Positions 1 through 7,685 of a DNA stretch of 64,000 bases are shown in pieces. Under the pieces are notes generated by a model that did no database searches, was not told the DNA's origin, and saw only the letters and a list, made by a program, of their open reading frames with translations. The first letter of the stretch is position 1, and each line of letters begins with the position of its first letter. Source of the DNA: Rhizobiales bacterium IMCC20636 (GTDB lineage Bacteria > Pseudomonadota > Alphaproteobacteria > Rhizobiales > GCA-2746425); assembly GCA_016865015.1 (NCBI GenBank), contig CP018226.1, positions 1,457,001 through 1,521,000 of the forward strand, given 5' to 3'. The translations under genes were made by a program, and so were the position numbers.

Positions 1-66
1 AAGGCATTGCGCAAACTGAAACACCCAAGCCGCTCGCGCAAATTGCGGAGTTTTCTGGACAGTTAG
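1..66 (+). CDS. rpoD: RNA polymerase primary sigma factor RpoD, C-terminal end only
   Basis: Only the last 21 codons are inside the window. The reading frame open from base 1 gives KALRKLKHPSRSRKLRSFLDS and then TAG at 64-66. This closely matches the conserved end of the primary sigma factor, where region 4.2 runs into a tail of the form KALRKLxHPSRS...LRSFLD. The full protein directs core RNA polymerase to housekeeping promoters. The gene is cut by the window edge rather than broken, and a strong hairpin follows it. The identification is secure because the tail is highly conserved. Confidence 0.92.
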   Translation, partial: KALRKLKHPSRSRKLRSFLDS

Positions 67-98
67 AGTCTGGAAATCCGGTTGGATGGACGCTTTTG

Positions 99-133
99 AA
101 CCCGCATGGTTGTTTTTATCATGCGGGTTTTTT
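99..133 (+). terminator. Rho-independent terminator of rpoD
   Basis: A perfect 10-bp stem, AACCCGCATG (99-108) with CATGCGGGTT (120-129), closes an 11-nt loop and runs into six T residues (128-133). It lies 33 bp after the rpoD stop codon. The stretch from 134 to 352 that follows holds no gene I can support. Confidence 0.88.
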
Positions 134-352
134 CGTGACTCGATTCGGGTGTTCTGCTCACTACCTCCATTGAGCCAAGGAGAGCTTTTTGGCTGATCCG
201 TTTTTGAAATTTATCCAAACGCTTGAACGCAACCAGTGGGGGGAACCCGCGCGGCTTGAGGTGCTTCAGCAGAACAGCATCCTGCATTGCAGATGTTCTG
301 GGTCAGGCTGTTTCGACGCACGTCTCTGACAAAAGGTGGCCGTCTCAGGGAA

Positions 353-1024
353 TCAGGAATGGTCGCCAAAAAATGTCGGGGCATCACCTGAGTGCCATCT
401 GGCATATTTTGTCATGATGGCGGTGAAACGTGCGGAGCGTGTAAAGCCGTTCAACGCCTGAATCAGCGCTGGCCAGCCCTGGGTGTCGAACCAGGCCCTG
501 TCCACATTGGCGAACTGGCGTACGAAGGGCAGGATGGCAAGATCAGCGAGCGATCTGCGCGTGCCAAATAGAAATCCGTCATGGCTGGTCAGCCGGTTGT
601 CCAGTTGTTGCAGGAACCGGGCAGCATTGTTGCGTTCGGTTATGGGGTCAGCGCCTTCGTACCGATTGGCATATTTATAGCGGTCGAGCGCGGATTTGAA
701 GGGGCCATCATTGTCTGCGATGAGGGCCAACATTTCTGCCAATGAGCCGGTCGTTGGTGTCAGCAGACCTTCCGGATCGGACTGGCTCAATACATGCAGC
801 ATCACGTCGAGACTTTCCTCGATAATCCTACCGTCTGGCAGCACCAGAACCGGTACGGTAGCCTTTGGTGAGGCGGTGGTGAATTCCGGCGCCTTGTCCC
901 GCAGCAGGATTTCCCGCAATTCCACATTGAAGCGAGCAGATGCGATGGCTAGCCGCGCGCGCATGGCATATGGACAGCGGCGAAAGGAATAGAGGATGGG
1001 GTTATTGATGGGCGTTGGATTCAT
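353..1024 (-). CDS. Glutathione S-transferase family protein
   Basis: A cytosolic GST-fold protein of 223 residues, the usual length for the family. The N-terminal thioredoxin-like domain begins NPILYSFRRCPYAMRARLAI. This carries the CPxAxRAR active-site motif typical of Cys-type GSTs that work on glutathione disulfides or adducts. A central IIEESLDVMLHVL segment matches the glutathione-contacting part of the domain, and an all-helical C-terminal half follows (around residues 95-215). The ATG at 1024 is chosen because an upstream in-frame start at 1150 adds 42 residues that do not look like a GST and would run across the start region of the divergent yjbQ gene. The substrate is unknown and there is no operon partner. 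Confidence 0.85.
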   Translation of the reverse strand: MNPTPINNPILYSFRRCPYAMRARLAIASARFNVELREILLRDKAPEFTTASPKATVPVLVLPDGRIIEESLDVMLHVLSQSDPEGLLTPTTGSLAEMLALIADNDGPFKSALDRYKYANRYEGADPITERNNAARFLQQLDNRLTSHDGFLFGTRRSLADLAILPFVRQFANVDRAWFDTQGWPALIQALNGFTRSARFTAIMTKYARWHSGDAPTFFGDHS

Positions 1025-1164
1025 TTTGACAGGAATAGATGATTGAATTTGGGTTGCAACCCATGCTTCCCATTCAGGTGCTAAATACACAGCTCCATAA
1101 AATCCGATGTTCCCACGCTGCAAAAGCCCGTCTAAGCTACAGTGCAACAACCCGGAGGCGCTTT

Positions 1165-1584
1165 ATGACCCAATCCATCCTGACCTTGGCCACTCATGGT
1201 CCCGGACTTTACGAGTTCACAGAAGCTGCACAAAACTTCGCGCAGAACGAGATGGTTGATTATGGTCTCCTGACGCTGTTTTGCCAGCATACGTCCTGTT
1301 CGCTGATCATTCAGGAAAATGCTGATCCGGATGTGCAGGTAGATTTGCAGAATTTCTTCAAGCGGCTGGTGCCGGACGGGACTGATGAATCGATGCAATG
1401 GATGAGCCATACCGGGGAGGGCCCGGATGACATGCCCGCCCACATCAAGGCCGCGCTGACGCAAACGCATTTGAGCATACCTGTGATGAATGGCCATCTG
1501 GCATTGGGAACCTGGCAGGGAATTTATCTGTTTGAACATCGTACAAGGCCACATCAGCGGCAGGTCGTGCTGCATCTGAGTTAG
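1165..1584 (+). CDS. yjbQ: YjbQ family protein (secondary thiamine-phosphate synthase type)
   Basis: A 139-residue single-domain protein of the UPF0047/YjbQ family. Diagnostic segments are FCQHTSCSLIIQENADPDVQ near residue 45 and NGHLALGTWQGIYLFEHR near the C-terminus. The conserved His, Glu and Cys residues line the pocket in known structures. Family members rescue thiamine-phosphate synthase mutants weakly, but the natural role is unsettled. The start at 1165 follows a good Shine-Dalgarno (GGAGG at 1154-1158); a longer frame from 1039 has no such site. The stop codon (1582-1584) lies inside the left arm of the inverted repeat at 1583-1857. Confidence 0.85.
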   Translation: MTQSILTLATHGPGLYEFTEAAQNFAQNEMVDYGLLTLFCQHTSCSLIIQENADPDVQVDLQNFFKRLVPDGTDESMQWMSHTGEGPDDMPAHIKAALTQTHLSIPVMNGHLALGTWQGIYLFEHRTRPHQRQVVLHLS

Positions 1585-1857
1585 AGCCTTTCTCCTTTAT
1601 GCGGAATCATTTGATGCCCCGAAACAGTTCATCCAGCCAGGAAGTCAGTGCAGCGCCCAATAGTGTCGGGGGCAGAGCATCGGGCAAGCTGGCTAACGCT
1701 GTCGGTGGGCTCTTCTGGGTCACCAAAGGCCGAATTTGCACGCTCGCTGGACAGCGTTACAACCCACTTGTGGTCGTAAAGACCACCGCGTCGCCTGTGC
1801 TTTGCCAGCAAACGCGCAAATCCGGTCAAATGTTTCCATATAAAGGAGAAAGGCTCT
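1583..1857. repeat. 275-bp segment bounded by 30-bp inverted repeats (MITE-like)
   Basis: The left arm (1583-1612) and the right arm (1828-1857, reverse complement) agree at 27 of 30 positions. They share a perfect 18-mer, AGAGCCTTTCTCCTTTAT, at the outer end. The segment fills exactly the space between the yjbQ stop and the thioesterase start, and the interior shows no recognisable protein. The right arm carries the AAAGGAG Shine-Dalgarno used by the following gene. No target-site duplication is visible. A small non-autonomous transposable element is the simplest reading. A hairpin-forming regulatory region is the alternative. Confidence 0.6.
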
Positions 1858-1858
1858 G

Positions 1859-2305
1859 ATGCCTGTTCCAGAACCAAAAAGGCAAATCATGAGTGATCCG
1901 TCTGAAGAACCGCGCGGCATGTTGACTGTGCGCACCATGGCCATGCCAGCTGATACAAATGCCAATGGAGACATTTTTGGCGGATGGGTTATGTCGCGGA
2001 TGGATCAGGCCGGTGGCATGGCTGGCGTGGAGCGTGCCATGGGCCGGGTGGTGACGGTGGCAGTTGACAGCATGAATTTCATTCAACCGATGAAAGTCGG
2101 GGATGTGCTGTGCGTCTATTGTGACATCGAGAAAGTCGGGCGCACCTCCCTGACGATTTATGTAGAGGCGTTTGCGAAGCGCTTTCTCACCGGCGAGCGT
2201 CACAAGGTTACAGATGCGAGCTTTACCTTCGTCGCGGTCGACGAGGCGGGCAAGCCGCGCCCTGTGCCAGTGCTTGCGGAAGGTGGGTTGAATGGCAAAA
2301 TCTGA
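1859..2305 (+). CDS. Acyl-CoA thioesterase, YciA-type hot-dog protein
   Basis: A hot-dog-fold acyl-CoA hydrolase of 148 residues, which cleaves acyl-CoA to free acid and CoA in the cytosol. The segment NANGDIFGGWVMSRMDQAGG (about residues 34-53) is the YciA/BACH signature, with the catalytic Asp in GDIFGGW and the central helix after it. VTVAVDSMNFIQPMKVGDVL is the conserved strand that follows. The ATG at 1859 sits 11 bp after AAAGGAG. A later ATG at residue 11 is possible but lacks a better ribosome site. The Shine-Dalgarno lies within an inverted-repeat arm, so translation may depend on that element. A convergent hairpin follows the gene. Confidence 0.88.
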   Translation: MPVPEPKRQIMSDPSEEPRGMLTVRTMAMPADTNANGDIFGGWVMSRMDQAGGMAGVERAMGRVVTVAVDSMNFIQPMKVGDVLCVYCDIEKVGRTSLTIYVEAFAKRFLTGERHKVTDASFTFVAVDEAGKPRPVPVLAEGGLNGKI

Positions 2306-2419
2306 GTCATTGCAGGCGCTTGAATCAGATCGCTGATATTGTGATTTAAGGATGGCATGGCTTCTCGAACTGAGTCCGAGCGGCCTTTGCCTGTTCCAGC
2401 CATCCAAGTCTTGTAATTG

Positions 2420-2447
2420 CCCAGAGACCCGATTTCTGGTCTCTGGG
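2420..2447. terminator. Hairpin between convergent genes
   Basis: A perfect 10-bp stem, CCCAGAGACC (2420-2429) with GGTCTCTGGG (2438-2447), has an 8-nt loop. It lies between the thioesterase (rightward) and the SIMPL gene (leftward). Neither side has a strong T-run, so it may work as a weak two-way terminator. Confidence 0.6.
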
Positions 2448-2482
2448 TTCATGTCATATGCAAGGCGCGCCCCGGCCGATTC

Positions 2483-3208
2483 CTACTGCTTCAGCGCCCA
2501 TTCAACCGATACGGTGGCGCTGTAGCTGACTTCACCGGCTTCCACAGGCACAGGTGCGCTGTCGGAAGCGCTGCGGGCCATCATCATGGCTTCCGGGCGT
2601 GGTTGGTAGCCGCCTTGTTCACTGATCATCTGGATGGGACCAAGAGCTATGCCAGCCGCCTCAACGTAATCCTGAGCTTTGTCCAGAGCTGCTGTCATGG
2701 CCATGCGGCGGGCTTCCGCTTCCAGCGCAGCCGGATCATCGACTGCAAAGCGCGGACCGCTGATGGAATTGGCGCCAAGGGTCACCGCCTCATTCAAAAC
2801 ATTGCCGATCAGCTTGAGATCGCGAATGCGAACGGTGACCATATTGCGCACTGTATAACCGACGATTGTGGGGCGGTTCGGCGCTGCACTGGATTTACTG
2901 CCGGGATAAACAATGTTCGGGTCGACCGAAAAATTGCTGGTTTGCAGATCACTAGCTTCAATCCCTGCTTCTTTCAGCGCGTTGATGAAAGCTGTTGTGC
3001 TGGCGGTATTCTTCTCCAGTGCGGTGACGGCATCTTCCGCTTCGCTGACAGTACCGATGGTGATGATCGCCATGTCAGGGCTGCCTGACACTGTTCCTGT
3101 GCCTGTGAGAGACAGGGTGGGAATTCTGTCTTCGGCTCTCAGGGTGTAGGGCGCCAGAGCGAGCACGGTTGCGATGGCCAAGGTGGCAAAGGACGGGAAA
3201 AGCCGCAT
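2483..3208 (-). CDS. SIMPL-domain (DUF541) periplasmic protein
   Basis: A 241-residue exported protein. The N-terminus MRLFPSFATLAIATVLALAP, followed by YTLRA, is a typical Sec signal peptide with cleavage near residue 25. The rest is a SIMPL/DUF541 domain: it begins IPTLSLTGTGTVSGSPDMA, includes LQTSNFSVDPN, and ends YSATVSVEWAL. Proteins of this family form large periplasmic or outer-membrane-associated oligomers, and some reduce oxidative stress, but no enzymatic activity is established. It stands alone, convergent with the thioesterase. Confidence 0.85.
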   Translation of the reverse strand: MRLFPSFATLAIATVLALAPYTLRAEDRIPTLSLTGTGTVSGSPDMAIITIGTVSEAEDAVTALEKNTASTTAFINALKEAGIEASDLQTSNFSVDPNIVYPGSKSSAAPNRPTIVGYTVRNMVTVRIRDLKLIGNVLNEAVTLGANSISGPRFAVDDPAALEAEARRMAMTAALDKAQDYVEAAGIALGPIQMISEQGGYQPRPEAMMMARSASDSAPVPVEAGEVSYSATVSVEWALKQ

Positions 3209-3401
3209 GGGTAGTCTCCGGTTTCTTCAAATTGTAGCGAAGCGTTACCGACGAATTGTGGTTTCATTTGGCCAAAGCCGGTGGGAAATGCATCGCAGGT
3301 GAGCAAAGACAGTTTTATGCAGCAAAACAACCTTGCCCAATCGGTCGAGATGCGATAGCCAAGCACTCTGAAACTGCGTCGCCTCATGCGACATCTCTTG
3401 T

Positions 3402-3478
3402 AGGCCTGTAGCTCAATTGGTTAGAGCCAGCGGCTCATAACCGCTTGGTTGGGGGTTCGAGTCCCTCCAGGCCTACCA
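3402..3478 (+). tRNA. tRNA with CAT anticodon, probably tRNA-Ile2 (lysidine-modified)
   Basis: A complete 77-nt cloverleaf with encoded CCA (3476-3478). The acceptor stem AGGCCTG pairs with CAGGCCT, and the D-arm is GCTC...GAGC. The anticodon stem AGCGG/CCGCT presents the loop CTCATAA, and the T-arm is GGGGG-TTCGAGT-CCCTC. The anticodon is CAT. The variable-loop and anticodon-arm context (CATAACCGCTTGG) resembles the minor isoleucine tRNA, whose C34 is changed to lysidine so that it reads AUA, more than elongator or initiator Met tRNA. No three-G-C-pair initiator signature is present in the anticodon stem. The CAT identity is certain; the Ile versus Met assignment is less so. Confidence 0.9.
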
Positions 3479-3554
3479 TTTCCCCTGTAAGTCATTGTTA
3501 TGTATCGCTAAATCCATCTTCGTGCCGTGTTCGATGTGATGATGTGTGCCATTA

Positions 3555-4463
3555 TCAAATGCGGTAGAATTCCTTTGCAGTCCCCGAAAAGACGTTTCGC
3601 AGGTCATCAGATGAGAGACCGGCAAGGATATCTGTCAATGCTTTGATTTGTGTCGGGATTTGTGTGTTGACCTTTTCGACGGGCAGGTTGGAGCCATACA
3701 TGATGCGCTTGGCGCCGAACATTTCCAAGACATGGGTCACGAATGGGCGCAGGCGGTCCGGGTGCCAGCTTTTGTCAATCAGCCACAGGCCCGACGCCTT
3801 GATGAATACATTATCGAGAGACTTCAGTTGCGTGATGCCCTGATGCCAGAGGGCTTCATTGCCTGGCTGGTCGGGCTCAGGCTGACCCAGATGATTGATC
3901 ACGATACGCAAATCCGGCAGTGCGGCAGCCAGATCGGCGACCTCGGTCAACTGGCCGGGAAGCACCACAAGGTCGAGGCTGAGATCTCGTTCAACAAGCG
4001 TCTTTGCACCGCGCCTGAAGGCTGCATCGAGCAGGATTCCGGGGCGGTCGGCAAATCGCCAGCGTCCTTCACGGTCCCACGCAACCATGGCGCGGACACC
4101 GCGCAACACAGAAAACTCTGCATGGCGTGCTATCAGTTGGGAAGCGTTGGCAGCGCACAGATCAACTTCTGCGACAGCCGCAGTGGGAAGACCGTTATTG
4201 TCGGACAGGGCCTGCAACCATTTCGTCTCGGCGACGGGATCGTCGGCCCCACAATTGGCCTGAACATGGACACTGCCTTGCAGGTCAAACCCTTTAAAAT
4301 CCGCTCGGTAGTCTGCGGGCAGGTAGTCGCGCTTGATGGATGTGTGATCACCGAAACGGGCTGGTGATGCATCGGGTGCAAGCCAGGAATAGGGAAAACG
4401 CGCCAGTTCCCAGAGGTGATGGTGGGCGTCGACAATGGGTATCCGCGAGATATCAATGCTCAT
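3555..4463 (-). CDS. Amidohydrolase-family lactonase (L-fucono/L-rhamnono-lactonase type)
   Basis: A 302-residue TIM-barrel amidohydrolase of the COG3618/Amidohydro_2 group. The N-terminal metal motif VDAHHHLWEL (residues 11-20) is characteristic. Later ligands are probably the His in GSVHVQANCG, RIVINHLGQPE, and the Asn/Asp region near MYGSNLPVEK, where family enzymes usually have GSD. Characterised relatives hydrolyse sugar-acid lactones such as L-fucono-1,5-lactone or L-rhamnono-1,4-lactone. It is the last gene of a five-gene leftward operon and overlaps the sulfatase by 4 bp. The neighbouring acid-sugar dehydratases and mutarotase support a lactonase role. The exact sugar is not shown by sequence. 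Confidence 0.8.
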   Translation of the reverse strand: MSIDISRIPIVDAHHHLWELARFPYSWLAPDASPARFGDHTSIKRDYLPADYRADFKGFDLQGSVHVQANCGADDPVAETKWLQALSDNNGLPTAAVAEVDLCAANASQLIARHAEFSVLRGVRAMVAWDREGRWRFADRPGILLDAAFRRGAKTLVERDLSLDLVVLPGQLTEVADLAAALPDLRIVINHLGQPEPDQPGNEALWHQGITQLKSLDNVFIKASGLWLIDKSWHPDRLRPFVTHVLEMFGAKRIMYGSNLPVEKVNTQIPTQIKALTDILAGLSSDDLRNVFSGTAKEFYRI

Positions 4464-5887
4464 TCGAAGATTCCGTGTTCTTCGACGCTCGAGATCAAAG
4501 CGCGTTCCCTTTGATGAAGCCGCACCCGGCGGTCAATGGCCTCTGCGTCCCAGCCAGCCAATAGCTGTTTCTTCAGGTGTTGGATCGTCTCTGCGAATGT
4601 GGCCTCATTGGCCAGATTGTTCTTTTCGCCTGGGTCACTGGCCAGATTGTAAAGTTCATCTGGTTCGCCGTGATAATAGACATATTTCCATTGGCCCTGC
4701 CGGATCATCCGGATTGGCCGGGCGGCTGCATGAGCGCAATATTCCGATATGACCGCGCGATCCGGATCTTCCCTGCCACCCAGCCACGGGCGCATGTCGC
4801 AGCCATCGGTCTGTTCAAAAAAGACATTCGCGCTTTCAGGCGGGCTGGCGAGGTGGGCGAAGGTTACGCCAAGATCCATGAGCGACACTGGCGTCGAGGA
4901 GCGTTGCCCCGGCGCTATATGTCCGGGCCAACGCACGATCAAAGGTATGCGCACCGAGTCTTCGAAGAAGCAGCATTTCCACCACAGCCCATGCTCTCCA
5001 GCCATATCGCCGTGGTCTGAGACATAGGCCAGCAGGGGCGGGGATTGGGACAGGCCGGGTGCAGCATCAACAGCGTCGATCAATTGGCCGAGCAATCCGT
5101 CGAACCATGTGACCAGCGCATAGAATGCAGCACGGCCCCGGGCGGTGTCTTCCGGATCAACGTCATTCAAGTCGAAATACCCGCGAAGGCGCTTGTGAAA
5201 CGGGTGCTGATTGTCGAGCTCTGCCTGCGTGACATCCGGCACATCCACATTGTCAGGCCAGTAATCGTTGAAATGTTCTGGCGCACGGAGCGGGAAATGC
5301 GGGGCGTTGAACGAGATGCAGAGAAATACGGGACCGCGTTGCGAGCGCGGCGGAAGGTTTTCCAGATACTCCAGCGCGGTGGCCAGAACCTGCTCATCCT
5401 GTTCGATATGCGCGGTATGGCCTTCTCCGGAATTCAGAAGCCTTTGCCGTGCTTTCGGGCGGGGCGCATCCGGGTCGTTCCAGTCATTGGATTCAATCCA
5501 TGAGCCGCAGACTCGACTGTCATCGACCAGGCGTTTGGAAAAGCCATGCATCTGATCGGTGCCGATGAAGTGCATCTTGCCGATCAGAACCGTTTCATAT
5601 CCCGCCAATTGCATGACATGGGCAAAGGTCGGGATGTCGCTTCGCAGTGGCGTGCCATTGTCCCATGTCTCGGTGCGTGTGGGATAACGCCCTGTCATGA
5701 ATGCCATGCGGGAGGGAACGCAGATGGGGGAGGCGCAGTAGGCTGCGTCAAAGGTCCGGCCGTCTCCGGCAAGCCGTGCCATATTCGGTGTACGGACGAT
5801 TGAATGTCCGTACACCGATGAAAAGCGCGGAGAATGTTCATCGGACATCACCAGGATGATGTCCGGTTGTTCACCGGGCTGGGGCAT
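4460..5887 (-). CDS. Formylglycine-dependent sulfatase (choline-sulfatase/BetC-like sequence)
   Basis: A type I sulfatase of 475 residues. The C-x-P-x-R signature appears as C56-V-P-S-R60 followed by TGRYPT. The Cys would be converted to formylglycine and attack the sulfate ester. Metal ligands are seen in MSDEH (D16) and in YVSDHGDMAGEHGLWWK near the middle. Overall it resembles the BetC group, with SSVYGHSIVRTPNMARLA and LIGKMHFIGTDQMHGF. The operon context argues for a sugar sulfate rather than choline sulfate. No signal peptide is present, so it should act in the cytosol after uptake. The ATG at 5887 overlaps the SDR stop codon (TGATG); a TTG one codon earlier is also possible. No sulfatase-maturing enzyme gene was seen in the window. 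Confidence 0.85.
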   Translation of the reverse strand: MPQPGEQPDIILVMSDEHSPRFSSVYGHSIVRTPNMARLAGDGRTFDAAYCASPICVPSRMAFMTGRYPTRTETWDNGTPLRSDIPTFAHVMQLAGYETVLIGKMHFIGTDQMHGFSKRLVDDSRVCGSWIESNDWNDPDAPRPKARQRLLNSGEGHTAHIEQDEQVLATALEYLENLPPRSQRGPVFLCISFNAPHFPLRAPEHFNDYWPDNVDVPDVTQAELDNQHPFHKRLRGYFDLNDVDPEDTARGRAAFYALVTWFDGLLGQLIDAVDAAPGLSQSPPLLAYVSDHGDMAGEHGLWWKCCFFEDSVRIPLIVRWPGHIAPGQRSSTPVSLMDLGVTFAHLASPPESANVFFEQTDGCDMRPWLGGREDPDRAVISEYCAHAAARPIRMIRQGQWKYVYYHGEPDELYNLASDPGEKNNLANEATFAETIQHLKKQLLAGWDAEAIDRRVRLHQRERALISSVEEHGIFE

Positions 5888-6627
5888 CAATAGGTGGCTC
5901 TGCCACCTGACAGGTCAAAAACCGCTCCGGTGGTGAAACTGTTTTCCCGGCTGGCAAGCCAGCAAATCATCGCCGCGGCTTCGGTGAGTTCCAGGAAGCG
6001 GCCGCGCGGAATCTTCGACAGCATGAAATCGATGTGTTCCTGTTTCATCTGATCGAAAATGCGGGTTCTTGCAGCTGCAGGAGTGACGCAATTAACGGCA
6101 ATATCCTGTGAGGACAGTTCCTTGCCGAGGGACTTTGTCAGACCGATAACTGCGGCTTTTGAGGCTGAATAGGCACTTGCATTGGGGTTGCCTTCCTTGC
6201 CTGCGACAGACGCGATGTTGACAATCCGGCCATAATTCTGGGCGATCATGGTCGGCGCAACGGCCTTGTTGACATGGAAAGTGCCGAGAAGATTGATTTC
6301 GGTGATGCGCCGAAACTCATCAACGGAATAATCGACCAATGGCATGTTCGACCCGGCGATCCCGGCCGAGTTGACCAGAATGTCGGCGCGGCCAGCGACT
6401 TCGAGTGTGCGTTTCATGGCTGCTGATACGCTGTCCCAATTTGACACATCGACAGTGCAGGCGAAGGCATCCTTGCCGATTTCACGTGCTGCTGCCTCTG
6501 CGAGGTCGGTATCGAGATCCCAGATGGCGATGCGTGCGCCGCTGGCGGCCAGACGATCTGCGACGGCCCTTCCGATTCCCTGAGCGCCGCCTGTGACAAT
6601 TGCGACCTGATCGTGAAACTCTGTCAT
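5887..6627 (-). CDS. SDR-family NAD(P)-dependent oxidoreductase
   Basis: A classical short-chain dehydrogenase of 246 residues. It has the Rossmann TGGAQGIG cofactor motif (12-19), NSAG in strand 4, the catalytic Ser in IASVAG, the Tyr-x3-Lys in YSASK, and the C-terminal GAVFDLSGGRATY. An Asp ends the second strand (IWDLDTD), which favours NAD over NADP. In non-phosphorylative rhamnose and fucose pathways, SDR enzymes serve either as the sugar 1-dehydrogenase or as the 2-keto-3-deoxy-sugar-acid 4-dehydrogenase. Sequence alone does not decide which. It overlaps mocA by 4 bp and abuts the sulfatase. Confidence 0.85.
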   Translation of the reverse strand: MTEFHDQVAIVTGGAQGIGRAVADRLAASGARIAIWDLDTDLAEAAAREIGKDAFACTVDVSNWDSVSAAMKRTLEVAGRADILVNSAGIAGSNMPLVDYSVDEFRRITEINLLGTFHVNKAVAPTMIAQNYGRIVNIASVAGKEGNPNASAYSASKAAVIGLTKSLGKELSSQDIAVNCVTPAAARTRIFDQMKQEHIDFMLSKIPRGRFLELTEAAAMICWLASRENSFTTGAVFDLSGGRATY

Positions 6628-7685
6628 GCTATTTCTGCCTTTTGATTGGTAGTTGTGATTTTGAATGCGGTACCGTTTTCCCGACCGGATGCGATCAGCG
6701 CGTGGAGCGTCTCGACTGCTCGTGCGCCGACATGGCCAGGGCTTTGATTTACGCCGTGTCCAAGTGCAATATCAACCAGCATGTTTGCCGGGCCTTCGCA
6801 GCTGTATTTCCACGCGCCCGGCGTTGGGTGTGCCGTTTCGGTTTTGCCATCGGGCAATTTCAGTACCAGTCGCTCTGTTTCAATGTCGAGAAGGACGGAG
6901 CCTTCCGACCCGTAAATCCGGATGTCGACTTCGAAGCCATGTCCCTGTGGCACACCACAGCTTCCCGACAGGACACCCGTTGCGCCGCCATCGAACTGGA
7001 CAGTGGCCGCGTCATGCAAGTCTATCCCGGACGGTGCGTGCCCCAGAACCGCACGCACCGACGAGGCCCGAAGCTCGGTCAACCAGTAGAGCAGGCCAAG
7101 GGCGTGGCTGAGTTGACCGTGCGCAAACCCGCCGCCGCCGTCAGGCGCTTCCCATGTCGAGCGCTCGGGCTGGATTGCAACATGTTGCCATTGACCAAGC
7201 GCGCCGCCGGTAAATATCGCGCGGGTGAACGAGGCCATGTGGCAGACCACATGTTCTATGTTTCCGATGCGGGCTACCATATCGCGCATTACATCGAGGC
7301 CGACTTTGTAGTTCCAGCCATAAGCCACCAGCAATTGACGGTTGGTGCGTTTTGCAGTGGCGACCAGATCCCAAGCCTGCGCGGGGTCCAGCGTCATGGG
7401 TTTTTCGACCAGCACGTGACAGCCCTTTTCCAGAAATGCCTTGGCCTGTTCATAATGGAGATGATGGGGTGATGAAATCACCACGATGTCGATATCGCGG
7501 GAGAGAATGTCCCGCCAATTCTCGGTGGCAAACGCAAATCCGAATTCATCACGTATGAGCGCCAGTTCTTGTGGTCCAAGGCGACAGACACTGTCGAGTG
7601 TCACTTCGTTCCGTGCGGCAAGCACGGGGATGTGCATTCGATAGGCAAAATGGCCGGCACCGATGACAGCAGCTTTCAAAGTCAT
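6624..7685 (-). CDS. Gfo/Idh/MocA-family oxidoreductase
   Basis: A 353-residue dehydrogenase of the glucose-fructose oxidoreductase/inositol dehydrogenase/MocA family. The N-terminal Rossmann domain starts AAVIGAGHFAYRMHIPVL. The diagnostic EKP motif is in HVLVEKPMTLDPAQAW (about residues 90-105). The C-terminal half is the substrate-binding sheet domain. Members oxidise or reduce sugars, inositols or related polyols with NAD(P). It is the second gene of the leftward operon and overlaps lacI and the SDR gene by 4 bp each. A role in oxidising the imported sugar at C1 or another position is inferred from context only. Confidence 0.83.
   Translation of the reverse strand: MTLKAAVIGAGHFAYRMHIPVLAARNEVTLDSVCRLGPQELALIRDEFGFAFATENWRDILSRDIDIVVISSPHHLHYEQAKAFLEKGCHVLVEKPMTLDPAQAWDLVATAKRTNRQLLVAYGWNYKVGLDVMRDMVARIGNIEHVVCHMASFTRAIFTGGALGQWQHVAIQPERSTWEAPDGGGGFAHGQLSHALGLLYWLTELRASSVRAVLGHAPSGIDLHDAATVQFDGGATGVLSGSCGVPQGHGFEVDIRIYGSEGSVLLDIETERLVLKLPDGKTETAHPTPGAWKYSCEGPANMLVDIALGHGVNQSPGHVGARAVETLHALIASGRENGTAFKITTTNQKAEIA

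Noticed and set aside
134-352. Open frames between the rpoD terminator and the GST gene
   Set aside because: Several short overlapping frames, none with a ribosome site or recognisable product.
1599-1859. 86-codon open frame between yjbQ and the thioesterase gene
   Set aside because: It lies inside the inverted-repeat element, has no ribosome site, ends in the repeat arm and resembles no protein.
4460-5887. Calling the first sulfatase a choline sulfatase (betC)
   Set aside because: The sequence resembles that group, but no choline transport or betaine genes are near and the operon is for sugars.
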